49,719 nucleotides of DNA from Eubacterium sp. (GTDB lineage: Bacteria; Bacillota; Clostridia; Lachnospirales; Lachnospiraceae). The position numbers and the translations under genes were made by a program. The stretch spans positions 1 through 49,719 of the forward strand of contig JALERM010000167.1 of assembly GCA_022764165.1 (NCBI GenBank). The letters run 5' to 3'. The notes below the pieces were generated by a model that saw nothing but the letters and a program-made list of their open reading frames with translations, was not told the DNA's origin and made no database searches. Of this stretch, positions 36,742-44,985 are shown piece after piece (position 1 is the first letter of the stretch; each line of letters begins with the position of its first letter).

Positions 36742-37512
36742 ATGTTGATTAAAGATGAATCTGCAGCTATCAAAATGATCGAGGATTTTTCTCTGAATGC
36801 ATGGCCATCTCATCAAATCCAATATTATGACGGCTGGCTGCTGCGTTTTTCTTATTTTTATACCCACAGAACCAACAGTGTGGAACAGTTGGGACATTCC
36901 GTTCTGCCCATTGATGAAAAGATTGATTTTTGTGAAGATGCCTATCATCATTGGGGAACTCCCTGTATTTTTAAGATCACACCTCTGCTGGATAATGACT
37001 TTGAGAAACGCCTCATTAACCGCGGTTATCTCACGCAGCACATTACCGAAGTTATGCTGCTGGATTTCAATATGTATCGCAGATCTGATCCACCAGTATT
37101 TGTACTTTTAGAGCACACGATCAACTCCCGTTGGATCAACGGTCTTTTCGCACTGAAAGGTACCACAAGTGCCATTCACCGCCAGATCGTTCCTTCCATG
37201 TACCGTGCCATTCCCAAAGATACTCTGGCAGCCTCTATTCAGAATGACCAGGGACAGATTGTGGCAATCGGTCTTGGGATTCTTGACCGCTCCTATATGG
37301 GAATCTATGCGATTCATGTACATCCTCATTACAGAGGCAGAGGATATGCACGGGCTGTGTGTTCCACGCTGCTGAATGCCGGCAAAGATATGAGTCTGGA
37401 GGGAGCATATCTGCAGGTTGTCTATGGAAATACGATTGCAAAGAAACTCTATACGTCTCTGGGATTTCAGGATTTTTATCAGTACTGGTTCCGGGTCAAA
37501 GAATTATTCTAA
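36742..37512 (+). CDS. GNAT family N-acetyltransferase
   Basis: 256 aa from ATG 36742, with GGAGG 6 nt upstream. The GNAT core is in the C-terminal half: MGIYAIHVHPHYRGRGYARAVCSTLL is the V/I-x-P-x-x-R-G-x-G-x-A acetyl-CoA loop, followed by AYLQVVYGNTIAKKLYTSLGF. The N-terminal half (WPSHQIQYYDGWLLRFS) resembles a degenerate second GNAT fold. The acceptor substrate is unknown. It forms a plus-strand unit with the PAP2 gene 11 bp downstream. Confidence 0.87.
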   Translation: MLIKDESAAIKMIEDFSLNAWPSHQIQYYDGWLLRFSYFYTHRTNSVEQLGHSVLPIDEKIDFCEDAYHHWGTPCIFKITPLLDNDFEKRLINRGYLTQHITEVMLLDFNMYRRSDPPVFVLLEHTINSRWINGLFALKGTTSAIHRQIVPSMYRAIPKDTLAASIQNDQGQIVAIGLGILDRSYMGIYAIHVHPHYRGRGYARAVCSTLLNAGKDMSLEGAYLQVVYGNTIAKKLYTSLGFQDFYQYWFRVKELF

Positions 37513-37523
37513 AGGAGGATCCT

Positions 37524-38417
37524 ATGGATTTTTTAAGATTGCTCGCTGAATTTCGCACCCCTGTTCTGGATACCATTTTTCAGCTTGTTACCTATCTGGC
37601 ACAGGAAACCCTGGTTGTGGTCATCATCTGCTGGCTTTACTGGTGCCAGAATAAAAAGTTCGCTTATACGCTGGGATTTACGTATTTTTTCTCTGGTCTT
37701 TTCGTTCAGGGGCTGAAGCTGACTTTTCGAATCCCACGCCCCTGGATACTTGACCCTGAGTTTCAGCCTGTTGCCTCTGCCGTTCCTGCCGCCACCGGTT
37801 ATTCTTTTCCCAGCGGTCACACGCAGAGCGGCACTGCTCTTTTTTCCACCCTCGGATTTCACACCCAAAAGAAACCCTGGCGTTCTATTTTCTTCTTCCT
37901 GATGGTTCTGGTCGGATTTTCGCGAATGTATCTGGGGGTACACACGCCCAAAGATGTTGTAACAGCCATGAGCATTACCCTGGTTATCTCATATCTCATG
38001 TATTATGTCCTTTCAGACACTATCTGCGAAAGCCGGAAAGTTCCTGTGTTTACTTTCAGCCTTCTGTTGTGCTGTATTCTTCTTTTTATTTATACCGTAT
38101 ATCTCTATGTGACCGGTACCGCCGATCCTGATATGTCCGAAGATGCATTGATAGCATGCGGCGCCGGTCTGGGTTTTGCACTGGGATATTTTCTCGAACG
38201 AAGATACATCAATTTTGTTCTTCCTCAGACTGCCAAAGGAAAAGCCCAACGCTTTGGCATCGGGCTCATCAGTGTTATACTTCTAAAGATTCTTTTTAAG
38301 TATACCCTGCAAATGAATCTTGTGGGGCATATTATTTCTTACATTTTGCTTATTTTATGGATTATTGCCGGTTACCCTGCATGTTTTTCATACGTACAAA
38401 GTAAACGGGCACGATAG
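37524..38417 (+). CDS. PAP2 family membrane phosphatase
   Basis: 297 aa. All three motifs of the PAP2 lipid phosphatase family are intact: KLTFRIPRP (65-73), PSGH (96-99) and SRMYLGVHTPKD (133-144, with catalytic H140). About seven to eight hydrophobic helices surround them. Likely substrates are membrane lipid phosphates such as phosphatidate, phosphatidylglycerol phosphate or undecaprenyl pyrophosphate; sequence does not decide. AAAGGAGG lies before the ATG. It converges on the crh gene. Confidence 0.9.
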   Translation: MDFLRLLAEFRTPVLDTIFQLVTYLAQETLVVVIICWLYWCQNKKFAYTLGFTYFFSGLFVQGLKLTFRIPRPWILDPEFQPVASAVPAATGYSFPSGHTQSGTALFSTLGFHTQKKPWRSIFFFLMVLVGFSRMYLGVHTPKDVVTAMSITLVISYLMYYVLSDTICESRKVPVFTFSLLLCCILLFIYTVYLYVTGTADPDMSEDALIACGAGLGFALGYFLERRYINFVLPQTAKGKAQRFGIGLISVILLKILFKYTLQMNLVGHIISYILLILWIIAGYPACFSYVQSKRAR

Positions 38418-38514
38418 GAATCAGGGCTGCCAGCCAGGCACAGGGATCTGTCAGAACGATCCCTGTAAAGCCCAGAAGCTCTACCAGCAGCAATACTCCG
38501 ACCCCTCCAGACAT
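38362..38514 (-). other. Possible 50-aa membrane peptide or gene remnant downstream of crh
   Basis: An open frame on the minus strand, in phase with crh and starting two codons after its stop, encodes a hydrophobic 50-aa peptide (MSGGVGVLLLVELLGFTG, then AWLAALIPIVPVYF). It overlaps the 3' end of the PAP2 gene on the other strand and has no ribosome binding site. The pattern resembles the last helix of a multi-pass transporter, so it may be a decayed gene end. Low certainty. Confidence 0.2.
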
Positions 38515-38517
38515 CTT

Positions 38518-38772
38518 TTATTTATTTGTCAGATATTTTTCGATTCCGGCAATAGCATCTTCCTCATCACTTCCTTCTGCACTGATGACAACGCTTTCGC
38601 CTACATTCAGTCCCAAAGTCATCATTCCCATGATGCTTTTTGCATTTACCCTTTTAGAACCACTTTCTACCTGAATTCTACTTTCATACTGACTGGCCAC
38701 CTGCACAAGCATAGCAACCGGGCGTGCTTCTAAACCGTTGGAAATCTGAATAGTAATCGGTTTCTTAATCAT
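38518..38772 (-). CDS. crh: HPr-like regulatory protein Crh (Glu15, Ser46)
   Basis: 84 aa with the HPr fold. The phosphoryl-accepting His15 of PTS HPr is replaced by Glu (SNGLEARPVA), so it cannot carry phosphate for sugar uptake. Ser46, the HPr-kinase site, is kept (NAKSIMGMMTL). This is the Crh pattern, where the protein works in carbon catabolite control. The order rapZ-whiA-crh matches Bacillus. ATG 38772 has AGGAGG 6 nt upstream and overlaps the end of whiA by 8 nt. Confidence 0.88.
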   Translation of the reverse strand: MIKKPITIQISNGLEARPVAMLVQVASQYESRIQVESGSKRVNAKSIMGMMTLGLNVGESVVISAEGSDEEDAIAGIEKYLTNK

Positions 38773-39730
38773 AATAATCCTCCTTGTTCGTTCGCAATTC
38801 ATCGGCAATCCTGCTCAGTTTCCGAAGCCTGTGGTTAACTCCCGATTTTCCCACAGGAGGATTCAGCATCTCTCCTAACTCCTTTAACGTAGCATCCTGA
38901 TATTGCAGCCTCAGAACCGCTATTTCCTCAAGCCCCTCTGAAAGCTGAGAAAATCCCATATGTGTTTCTATATACCTGATGTCCTCGATTTGTTTAACTG
39001 CCGCAGAAACGGTTTTCCCGATATTGGCAGTTTCACAGTTGACTTTCCGGTTCACATTATTGCTGATTTCCTTGAGAATCCTGATATTTTCAAGATTCAT
39101 CAACGAAATTCCCGCTTCCATCAGGCCTAAAAGCTCCACAATCTGCGAACCTTCTTTCAGATAAACAACCTGGTTTTTTTTACGATTCACAATCCTTGCA
39201 TCCAATTCCAGTTCCCGCAAAATCGACTGCACCTGCAAAGCACGTTCTTCGGTAGCACAGACAATCTCCAGATGGTATGCTTTTTCGGGGTCGCTGATTG
39301 AACCGGCTGCCAGAAAAGTTCCCCGCAAAAATGCTCTTTTGCAGCAATCTTTCTGAACCACCAGATGATTCATCGTTGAAAGGTCATCTGTTATTTCAAA
39401 CTCCGGTGTAACAAACTTAGTTGCCTGAAGTATGCGAACAGTATCCTCATGAGAATTTACGGCAACACGATATACGGATGCCTTTTTCAAATATGTATTC
39501 TTCCGGATACGTATGTCTGCTTCTATCTTAAATGTTTTTTTCAATAATGTAAAGTATTTTCTTGCCACAGACACATTTTCTGTATGCACTATGATCTGAT
39601 ATTTATCATCAGCCGATATACAGATCTGCCCGCAGACACTCAAAATAGCTGCCATTTCCGCAATCTGGCAATGTCTTGCCTCTGGAATACAGCGGGAAAG
39701 TTCTTCTTTCACTTCACTGGAAAAGGACAT
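38765..39730 (-). CDS. whiA: Sporulation/division regulator WhiA
   Basis: 321 aa. An N-terminal LAGLIDADG-like domain (FSSEVKEELSRC, then RAFLRGTFLAAGSISDPEKAYHLEI) is followed by a C-terminal HTH (LSEGLEEIAVLRLQYQDATLKELGEMLNPPVGKSGVNHRLRKL). WhiA is a DNA-binding protein linked to cell division and chromosome segregation in Firmicutes and to sporulation in actinomycetes. It follows rapZ by 5 bp. Confidence 0.96.
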   Translation of the reverse strand: MSFSSEVKEELSRCIPEARHCQIAEMAAILSVCGQICISADDKYQIIVHTENVSVARKYFTLLKKTFKIEADIRIRKNTYLKKASVYRVAVNSHEDTVRILQATKFVTPEFEITDDLSTMNHLVVQKDCCKRAFLRGTFLAAGSISDPEKAYHLEIVCATEERALQVQSILRELELDARIVNRKKNQVVYLKEGSQIVELLGLMEAGISLMNLENIRILKEISNNVNRKVNCETANIGKTVSAAVKQIEDIRYIETHMGFSQLSEGLEEIAVLRLQYQDATLKELGEMLNPPVGKSGVNHRLRKLSRIADELRTNKEDYYD

Positions 39731-39735
39731 AACCG

Positions 39736-40629
39736 CTACCTCGTTTCATCCATATTTTTACGGACGGCATCTTTGCCAATATCCCGGTGTTCAATCCTCA
39801 CACCATACTCTTCTGTTCCCTGCAGTCTCTGATAAAGTGCATTGGCAAGCGTAACGGAACGATGTTTTCCACCTGTACAACCCACACTGATCACCAGCTG
39901 ATTCTTCCCCTCCTGTATATAATTCGGAATAAGAAACCTTACCATATCTTCCAGTTTATCCAGAAAAATCCTGGAAGTTTCAAAGCTCATCACATAATCA
40001 CGCACCGGTGCATCATTCCCGCTCAAAGGACGAAGCCCTTCCACATAATAAGGATTTGGAAGAAAACGCACATCAAAGACCAGATCAGAATCCGAGGGAA
40101 TCCCATACTTGAATCCGAAAGAAAGCACTGTAATAATCAAACTTCTGAAATCTTCATCTCTGACAAAAATATCATCCAGTTCTTTTTTCAATTCCCTTGT
40201 CAGCAACTGACTGGTATCAATAATGTAATCTGCCTCTTTTCTCAGAAATTCTACTTTCTTCCGTTCTTCCTGAATTCCTTTTTCCACCCGTTCCTTCCCC
40301 GCCAGAGGATGTGTTCTCCTGGTTTCCTTATAACGTTTTACCAGCACATCATCATTAGCATCCAGAAAAAGGATCTCATATTTTACTCCACTGATGCTGA
40401 GTCCTTCCAGAACATCTGTCAGTCCCTCCATTGCACTGCCGCTGCGGATATCCACTCCCAGTGCTACTTTATGGATATTGCCGGAATTTCCTTCCGTAAT
40501 GAATCTGACAAACTTATCCAGAAGAGGGATTGGCAGATTATCTACACAGAAATAGCCTGCATCTTCCAGCATTTTCAGAGCTGTACTTTTTCCTGCACCG
40601 GACATGCCGGTAACAATCACAAATCTCAT
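39736..40629 (-). CDS. rapZ: RapZ/YvcJ family nucleotide-binding protein
   Basis: 297 aa. The P-loop is GMSGAGKST (8-16), Walker B-like segments include LFLDANDDVLVKRYKETRR, and the C-terminal domain has SVGCTGGKHRSVTLA. RapZ is an RNase adaptor in enterobacteria. The Bacillus homologue YvcJ binds and hydrolyses nucleotides and has a role in competence. The linked yvcK gene, usual between this gene and whiA in Bacillus, is absent here. Confidence 0.95.
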   Translation of the reverse strand: MRFVIVTGMSGAGKSTALKMLEDAGYFCVDNLPIPLLDKFVRFITEGNSGNIHKVALGVDIRSGSAMEGLTDVLEGLSISGVKYEILFLDANDDVLVKRYKETRRTHPLAGKERVEKGIQEERKKVEFLRKEADYIIDTSQLLTRELKKELDDIFVRDEDFRSLIITVLSFGFKYGIPSDSDLVFDVRFLPNPYYVEGLRPLSGNDAPVRDYVMSFETSRIFLDKLEDMVRFLIPNYIQEGKNQLVISVGCTGGKHRSVTLANALYQRLQGTEEYGVRIEHRDIGKDAVRKNMDETR

Positions 40630-40674
40630 CTTTTCACCATCCCGTTTTTATCATACCTTTTGGTGCCAAAACCA

Positions 40675-41598
40675 TTATGACATCTCTGTAAAATCACCAA
40701 GAAATTTTACTTCTGGTTCCAGCTTTACTTTAAATTTGTTCCATATGATATTCTGTACATTATGAATTAATTGTACTACATCCGATGTCGTTGCATCCCC
40801 GGTATTGATAACAAATCCACAATGTTTTTCAGACACCTGAGCACCGCCGACACGATAGCCTCGAAGGCCTGCATCCTCAATCAGTTTTCCGGCAAAATAT
40901 CCTTCCGGACGTTTAAAGGTACTCCCTGCACTGGGATATTCCAGAGGCTGTTTGGTCACACGCTGTACCTTCAGTTCCTCCATCCTGGTTTTGATGGCAT
41001 CCCGATTACCGGCCTGCAGCTGAAGAACACCATCAAGAACAATGTACCCTCTCTCTTTAATGATACTGGTACGATATCCAAGATTCAGTTCTTCGGCTTT
41101 CAATACTTTCTGTTCACCTTCATCTGTCAGTACTGTTACAGACACCAGAATATCTTTCATCTCACCTCCGTACGCTCCGGCATTCATCACTGCCGCACCC
41201 CCCAGCGTTCCCGGAATCCCTGATGCAAACTCCATACCAGTCAGACCTGCCTCCATTGCTTTTTTAGAAACTGCTGAAAGCAGCGCACCTGCCTGTGCGT
41301 AGATTCTTGTTCCTTCCACCGTAATCTGGTTCATATTTTTATAAATCTGAATTACCACTCCGCGATACCCCTGATCACTGACCAGAAGATTACTTCCATT
41401 TCCCAGAACAAACCATGGAATCCCTTCTTCCCTGCAGATATGTATAATCTCAGGAATCTGATTAACATCTGACGGGCACAGAAAAAAATCTGCCGGACCG
41501 CCCAGCCGAAAAGTGGTATGTTTCTTCATCGGCTCTTCCATCAGGATTCTGTCCTGACCCAATATCGTTTCAAATCTATTTTTCATATTTTCTTTCAC
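40675..41598 (-). CDS. murB: UDP-N-acetylenolpyruvoylglucosamine reductase
   Basis: 307 aa. It carries out the second step of UDP-MurNAc synthesis, with FAD and NADPH. FAD-binding segments are TTFRLGGPADFF, VLGNGSNLLV and GIPGTLGGAAVMNAGAYGGE. The catalytic-domain segment PLEYPSAGSTFKRP contains the proton-donor Ser, and HCGFVINTG lies near the end. The start is GTG 41598 with AGGGG 8 nt upstream; an ATG four codons in is possible. It heads the murB-rapZ-whiA-crh operon. Confidence 0.96.
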   Translation of the reverse strand: MKENMKNRFETILGQDRILMEEPMKKHTTFRLGGPADFFLCPSDVNQIPEIIHICREEGIPWFVLGNGSNLLVSDQGYRGVVIQIYKNMNQITVEGTRIYAQAGALLSAVSKKAMEAGLTGMEFASGIPGTLGGAAVMNAGAYGGEMKDILVSVTVLTDEGEQKVLKAEELNLGYRTSIIKERGYIVLDGVLQLQAGNRDAIKTRMEELKVQRVTKQPLEYPSAGSTFKRPEGYFAGKLIEDAGLRGYRVGGAQVSEKHCGFVINTGDATTSDVVQLIHNVQNIIWNKFKVKLEPEVKFLGDFTEMS

Positions 41599-41654
41599 AG
41601 TTCTTACCCCTGTTCTATATTCAATACTTATGTATATTAGTATATTATGATGAA

Positions 41655-41723
41655 GGCGTCAAAAGCATTTGACGCCATGATACATACGGATTTATTATAC
41701 TATAGTCAACGGTAAACATGCAA
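41655..41723 (-). promoter_or_regulatory. murB operon promoter and leader hairpin
   Basis: On the minus strand: -35 TTGCAT (41718-41723), 18-bp spacer, -10 TATAAT (41694-41699). About 20 nt after the start, the transcript holds the strong hairpin GGCGTCAAA/TTTGACGCC (41655-41676). A second possible promoter, TTGACG then 17 bp then TAATAT, begins within the hairpin. Confidence 0.65.
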
Positions 41724-41765
41724 GTATTCCCGAATTAATTTCCTATACCTCTCCTGAGTAGTTCC

Positions 41766-42125
41766 TCATTTTTTCATCTTCGGCTGGAAAATCAAACTGA
41801 ATAGATATCCAAAAATCAGTGCAGCACTGATCCCGGCAGCGCTGGCTTTCAGTCCGCCGGTAAACAATCCAAGGACTCCCATCTGATCAATCGCTTCTTT
41901 TACCCCCTGATACAGCAGATGTCCAAAACCTATCAAAGGAACTGTTACGCCCGCGTGTGCATACTCCACCAATGGTTCAAAAATACCCAGTGCACTGAGC
42001 ACACTGCCGGTGCATACAAGAAGCACCATAATTCTGCCCGGCATCAGTTTCGTTTTATCCAGAAGTATCTGTACCAGTGCGCAGATCAGTCCTCCTACCC
42101 AAAATGCATTGATATATTCCATCAT
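41766..42125 (-). CDS. spoVAE: Stage V sporulation protein AE
   Basis: 119 aa membrane protein with about four helices: MMEYINAFWVGGLICALVQILLDKTKLMPGRIMVLLVC, then the conserved VPLIGFGHLLYQGVKEAI. It is a subunit of the SpoVA channel that moves Ca-dipicolinic acid into the spore core and out on germination. It resembles SpoVAC, as expected. The ATG follows the spoVAD stop by 2 bp. Confidence 0.94.
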   Translation of the reverse strand: MMEYINAFWVGGLICALVQILLDKTKLMPGRIMVLLVCTGSVLSALGIFEPLVEYAHAGVTVPLIGFGHLLYQGVKEAIDQMGVLGLFTGGLKASAAGISAALIFGYLFSLIFQPKMKK

Positions 42126-42127
42126 CT

Positions 42128-43165
42128 CTATCCCTCTTCCCGTTCCAGAACTACTGCCTGGGCTATTCCCGGCACACTGTTTCCCTCATAATAGCTGACT
42201 TTTGACATCAGAGCACCTGTCGGAACAAAAAGTACTCTTTTCCAGTCTCCACAGGCAATCTTGGGGATAATATAGGAAGTAAGTACCACTGCCGAACATC
42301 CACACCCGCTTCCTCCGGCGTGGGTGTCCTGCATTTCCCTGTCAAAAATCATTATCCCACAATCATCATGCTGCTTGTGTATCCGGTATCCTTCTGTCTC
42401 AAGCAAATCCAGAAGAATCTGCTGACCCACATATCCCAGGTCTCCTGTAATAATACGATCATAATCTTCAGGTTTACGCCCGAAGTCCTCCAGATTCTGC
42501 CGAATAGTTCCACTGGCTGCCGGAGCCATACAGGCTCCCATATTTTGCGAATCTTTCATTCCATAATCGGTGACAATTCCCGTTGTAACGCCTGTAATCT
42601 TTACACGACTTTTCTGTGTATCTACCACACAGGCACCGCTTCCTGTCACTGTCCAGCTAGCAGACAGGGGGCGCTGATTCCCATATCCCAGCGGAAAACG
42701 GAATTCTTTTTCTGCTGTAGCAAAATGGCTGGATGTAACAGCCAGTGCTGTCGATGCAAAGCCCCCGCATACGCTCATGGCTGCCAGGGCCAGCGATTCT
42801 CCCATCGTAGAACAGGCGCCAAACAGCCCATACATCGGACGATGCAGTCCTCCGATTCCAAAAGAGGATGCAATAGATTGTGCCAGCAGGTCTCCGGCAA
42901 AAATCAGACGGATATCATCTGCTTTCATGCAGGCTTTCTGAATAGCCAGTTCTGCAGTTCGCTTCTGCAGCACACTTTCCGCCTCTTCCCATGATTTCTG
43001 TCCGAATTTATCATCCTCTTCAATCTGGTCAAAATGTGCTCCCAGAGGTCCATCCCCTTCCTTTTTCCCCACGATAGATGCATAACTCCGAATATATGCG
43101 GGGCGGGCAAATGCGATACTCTGTTTTCCCAATATCTGGTTTTCTTTTTTATTCTGTTCTTCCAT
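42128..43165 (-). CDS. spoVAD: Stage V sporulation protein AD
   Basis: 345 aa from ATG 43165 (AGGAGG 7 nt upstream). It has a thiolase-like fold: GLFGACSTMGESLALAAMSV and SSHFATAEKEFRFPLGYGNQR. It is the dipicolinate-binding subunit of the SpoVA channel on the inner spore membrane. The conserved EGNSVPGIAQAV closes the protein. It lies 106 bp after spoVAC. Confidence 0.96.
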   Translation of the reverse strand: MEEQNKKENQILGKQSIAFARPAYIRSYASIVGKKEGDGPLGAHFDQIEEDDKFGQKSWEEAESVLQKRTAELAIQKACMKADDIRLIFAGDLLAQSIASSFGIGGLHRPMYGLFGACSTMGESLALAAMSVCGGFASTALAVTSSHFATAEKEFRFPLGYGNQRPLSASWTVTGSGACVVDTQKSRVKITGVTTGIVTDYGMKDSQNMGACMAPAASGTIRQNLEDFGRKPEDYDRIITGDLGYVGQQILLDLLETEGYRIHKQHDDCGIMIFDREMQDTHAGGSGCGCSAVVLTSYIIPKIACGDWKRVLFVPTGALMSKVSYYEGNSVPGIAQAVVLEREEG

Positions 43166-43271
43166 TTCTGTGCCTCCTAACAAAAATCATCTGTTACAGT
43201 TCAGCCTACCACTATCCTGCTATGAAGCCTGAAAGGCTGAATAGTAACAATCATCTTCTCACACAGGATTT

Positions 43272-43724
43272 TTATTTCATAATCATATAGATAATACCCA
43301 GAACCCAGCTGGATAAGATTCCATATAAAATAACCGGACCTGCAATCGTAAAAATTTTACATCCGATACCAAAAACCTGTCCTTCTTTCTGATATTCCAG
43401 TGCTGGTGCAGCGACAGAATTAGCAAATCCGGTAATCGGCACCAACGTTCCTGCACCTCCCCATTTTGCCAGCCTGGGGTACAGATTCAGCCCCGTTGTC
43501 AGTGCACTGAGAAAAATAAGCGTTACCGAGCACCAGGAACCGGCTGTTTTTTCATCCATTCCCATACTTCCACACCAGTGCAGGATTGCCTGACCCAGCA
43601 CACAAATGATTCCCCCCACAAGAAACGCTTTTACCATATTGGCAGGAAGTGAATGTGTAGGTGTGACAGCATTGACATAATCCTCATACGCTTTTCTCTG
43701 CTGTTCTGTTTTCAGTTCGTCCAT
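43272..43724 (-). CDS. spoVAC: Stage V sporulation protein AC
   Basis: 150 aa with four to five membrane helices: FLVGGIICVLGQAILHW, LIFLSALTTGLNLYPRLAKWGGAGTLVPITGFANSVAAPALEYQKEG. In Bacillus this subunit is a mechanosensitive channel component that releases Ca-DPA. I prefer ATG 43724, two bp after the spoVAB stop and 9 nt from AAAGG, over the ATG three codons upstream. Confidence 0.95.
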   Translation of the reverse strand: MDELKTEQQRKAYEDYVNAVTPTHSLPANMVKAFLVGGIICVLGQAILHWCGSMGMDEKTAGSWCSVTLIFLSALTTGLNLYPRLAKWGGAGTLVPITGFANSVAAPALEYQKEGQVFGIGCKIFTIAGPVILYGILSSWVLGIIYMIMK

Positions 43725-43726
43725 TT

Positions 43727-44140
43727 CTACCATCCTTTCTGAAAAAAAAGTAAAGACCCCAGCGTTTTACCAAGAGCCATCGTGCAGATCATCCAGCCTG
43801 TTCCCTGTCTGATTTTCAAACGTCTTGCCATGATTGCAAATACATTTACCACTTCTCCCAGAGCAATGATCCAACTTCCCAGAAAAATACCGGAAAACAA
43901 ACCCCAGACTGCCAGTCCGGGAGAACCAAACGGCAGTCTTCCGTGATAAAGGTAACACAGATTTCCTGCAACAGCCCCCAGCATAGCAACATCCTCATAC
44001 AATCTGATACGATGTGCTGTTCTTGTAATACCGGCATACCGGGGAACAATTCCCAGGGAAATAATAAATGCAGCCGCACTGCCGGCTACCACAATGCCGG
44101 AACTAATTCCAATGATTCCCAGCATCACCTGTTCTGTCAC
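43727..44140 (-). CDS. spoVAB: Stage V sporulation protein AB
   Basis: 137 aa, five membrane helices. It starts at GTG 44140, with GGAGG 9 nt upstream inside the end of spoVAA. Family segments are SGIVVAGSAAAFIISLGIVPRYAGITRTAHRIRLYED and GSWIIALGEVVNVFAIMARRL. It is a SpoVA-complex component whose exact role is unknown. Confidence 0.92.
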   Translation of the reverse strand: MTEQVMLGIIGISSGIVVAGSAAAFIISLGIVPRYAGITRTAHRIRLYEDVAMLGAVAGNLCYLYHGRLPFGSPGLAVWGLFSGIFLGSWIIALGEVVNVFAIMARRLKIRQGTGWMICTMALGKTLGSLLFFQKGW

Positions 44141-44141
44141 T

Positions 44142-44753
44142 TCAGGATTCCTCCCTGTTCTGCATTTCCAGCACTGTCATATCAACCTGATCTTCATAAC
44201 TGCGCATTTCCACTTCCATGGGAGTAGGATCCTGGTTCAACTTCCATTTTCCGAAATGATTAAAAAATAAAATCACTCCAATTCCAATGCCGACAGAATA
44301 CGTAATTTCCAGAACTGTAAAACCATCCGAATACCTCCCGGTAAACTGCTGATAAATCTTCTGAAATAATCCGTTCACATCCACATCTGTCTGAAATGTC
44401 ATAATCGAAAACATCGTTCCAAAAAACACAATCATACAAATGCCTGCTGTCTTGCACCATTCCTGCAATGTTTCTCTTTTTTCCGGTTTCGCATAAGTCA
44501 TAATAAATTCCGGTTCACCCACAGGAATCACTTCCAGGTTCGGTTCTGCCCTCTGTACAGCTCTGATTAATTCCAATACCGTTCCTGCATATCTTCCGTA
44601 TTTTCCTCTGGTAAGCTGTCTGACTGGAATCACCTTACACCGGTTCAGAACAGAAGGATTACCACAGGAAAGATCCGCAATATCCTGCAGATAAATCCTT
44701 TCCTTTGTAACTTTTACATTTTTATCAGTCTGTATATACAATACATCGTTCAC
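44142..44753 (-). CDS. spoVAA: Stage V sporulation protein AA
   Basis: 203 aa. I chose GTG 44753, with GGAGG 7 nt upstream; the ATG at 44771 has no site. The N-terminal half is soluble (VLYIQTDKNVKVTKERIYLQDIADLSC, then VIPVRQL), and two membrane segments lie in the C-terminal half (ICMIVFFGTMFSIMTF and VLEITYSVGIGIGVILFF). The GTG overlaps the stop of the small gene upstream (GTGA), so the two are coupled. Confidence 0.92.
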   Translation of the reverse strand: MNDVLYIQTDKNVKVTKERIYLQDIADLSCGNPSVLNRCKVIPVRQLTRGKYGRYAGTVLELIRAVQRAEPNLEVIPVGEPEFIMTYAKPEKRETLQEWCKTAGICMIVFFGTMFSIMTFQTDVDVNGLFQKIYQQFTGRYSDGFTVLEITYSVGIGIGVILFFNHFGKWKLNQDPTPMEVEMRSYEDQVDMTVLEMQNREES

Positions 44754-44893
44754 ACAACTGCCTCCATCCATTTCCTGTCTACCAACATTCCCCTGTTGAA
44801 ATCTTCCGTTTCTTCATCTTTCCAGCAATACCAGAAAATCAGTCCTATTGTCAGAAAAGCCAGAAACAAACATAAGCATTTTTTCCAAATCAT
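44750..44893 (-). CDS. Small membrane protein at the head of the spoVA operon
   Basis: 47 aa from ATG 44893, with AAGGAG 7 nt upstream. Residues 5-25 form a single hydrophobic helix (KCLCLFLAFLTIGLIFWYCW), and a charged tail follows (KDEETEDFNRG). Its stop overlaps the spoVAA start, so it belongs to the operon. A forespore-sigma-like promoter lies just upstream. I do not recognise the family. A longer reading from 44959 would start inside the sigF terminator and is unlikely. Confidence 0.7.
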   Translation of the reverse strand: MIWKKCLCLFLAFLTIGLIFWYCWKDEETEDFNRGMLVDRKWMEAVV

Positions 44894-44914
44894 ATCATCG
44901 CTCCTTCTATGAAC

Positions 44915-44942
44915 AGTATTTGCATTTTTTAAAAAAACATAC
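44915..44942 (-). promoter_or_regulatory. Candidate forespore (sigma F/G) promoter of the spoVA operon
   Basis: On the minus strand GTATG (44938-44942), a 14-bp spacer and GCAAATACT (44915-44923) match the GYATA / GGnnAnAnT pattern of forespore sigma factors with two deviations. It lies about 22 bp before the small gene and overlaps the T-rich tail of the sigF terminator. Confidence 0.45.
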
Positions 44943-44974
44943 ATAAACGGGAGGGACAATCCTGCCCCTCCCGT
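44930..44974 (-). terminator. Terminator of the spoIIA operon
   Basis: ACGGGAGGG (44947-44955) pairs with CCCTCCCGT (44966-44974) around a 10-nt loop. The minus-strand stem is followed by TTATGTATGTTTTTTT. It lies 11 nt after the sigF stop. Confidence 0.85.
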
Positions 44975-44985
44975 TCTGCAACAGT

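Noticed and set aside
40771-41223. Plus-strand frame of 150 codons opposite murB
   Set aside because: Shadow of murB; composition is low-quality and there is no upstream signal.
44894-44959. Longer N-terminus for the small spoVA-operon protein
   Set aside because: It would start inside the sigF terminator and lacks a ribosome binding site; ATG 44893 has AAGGAG at the right distance.
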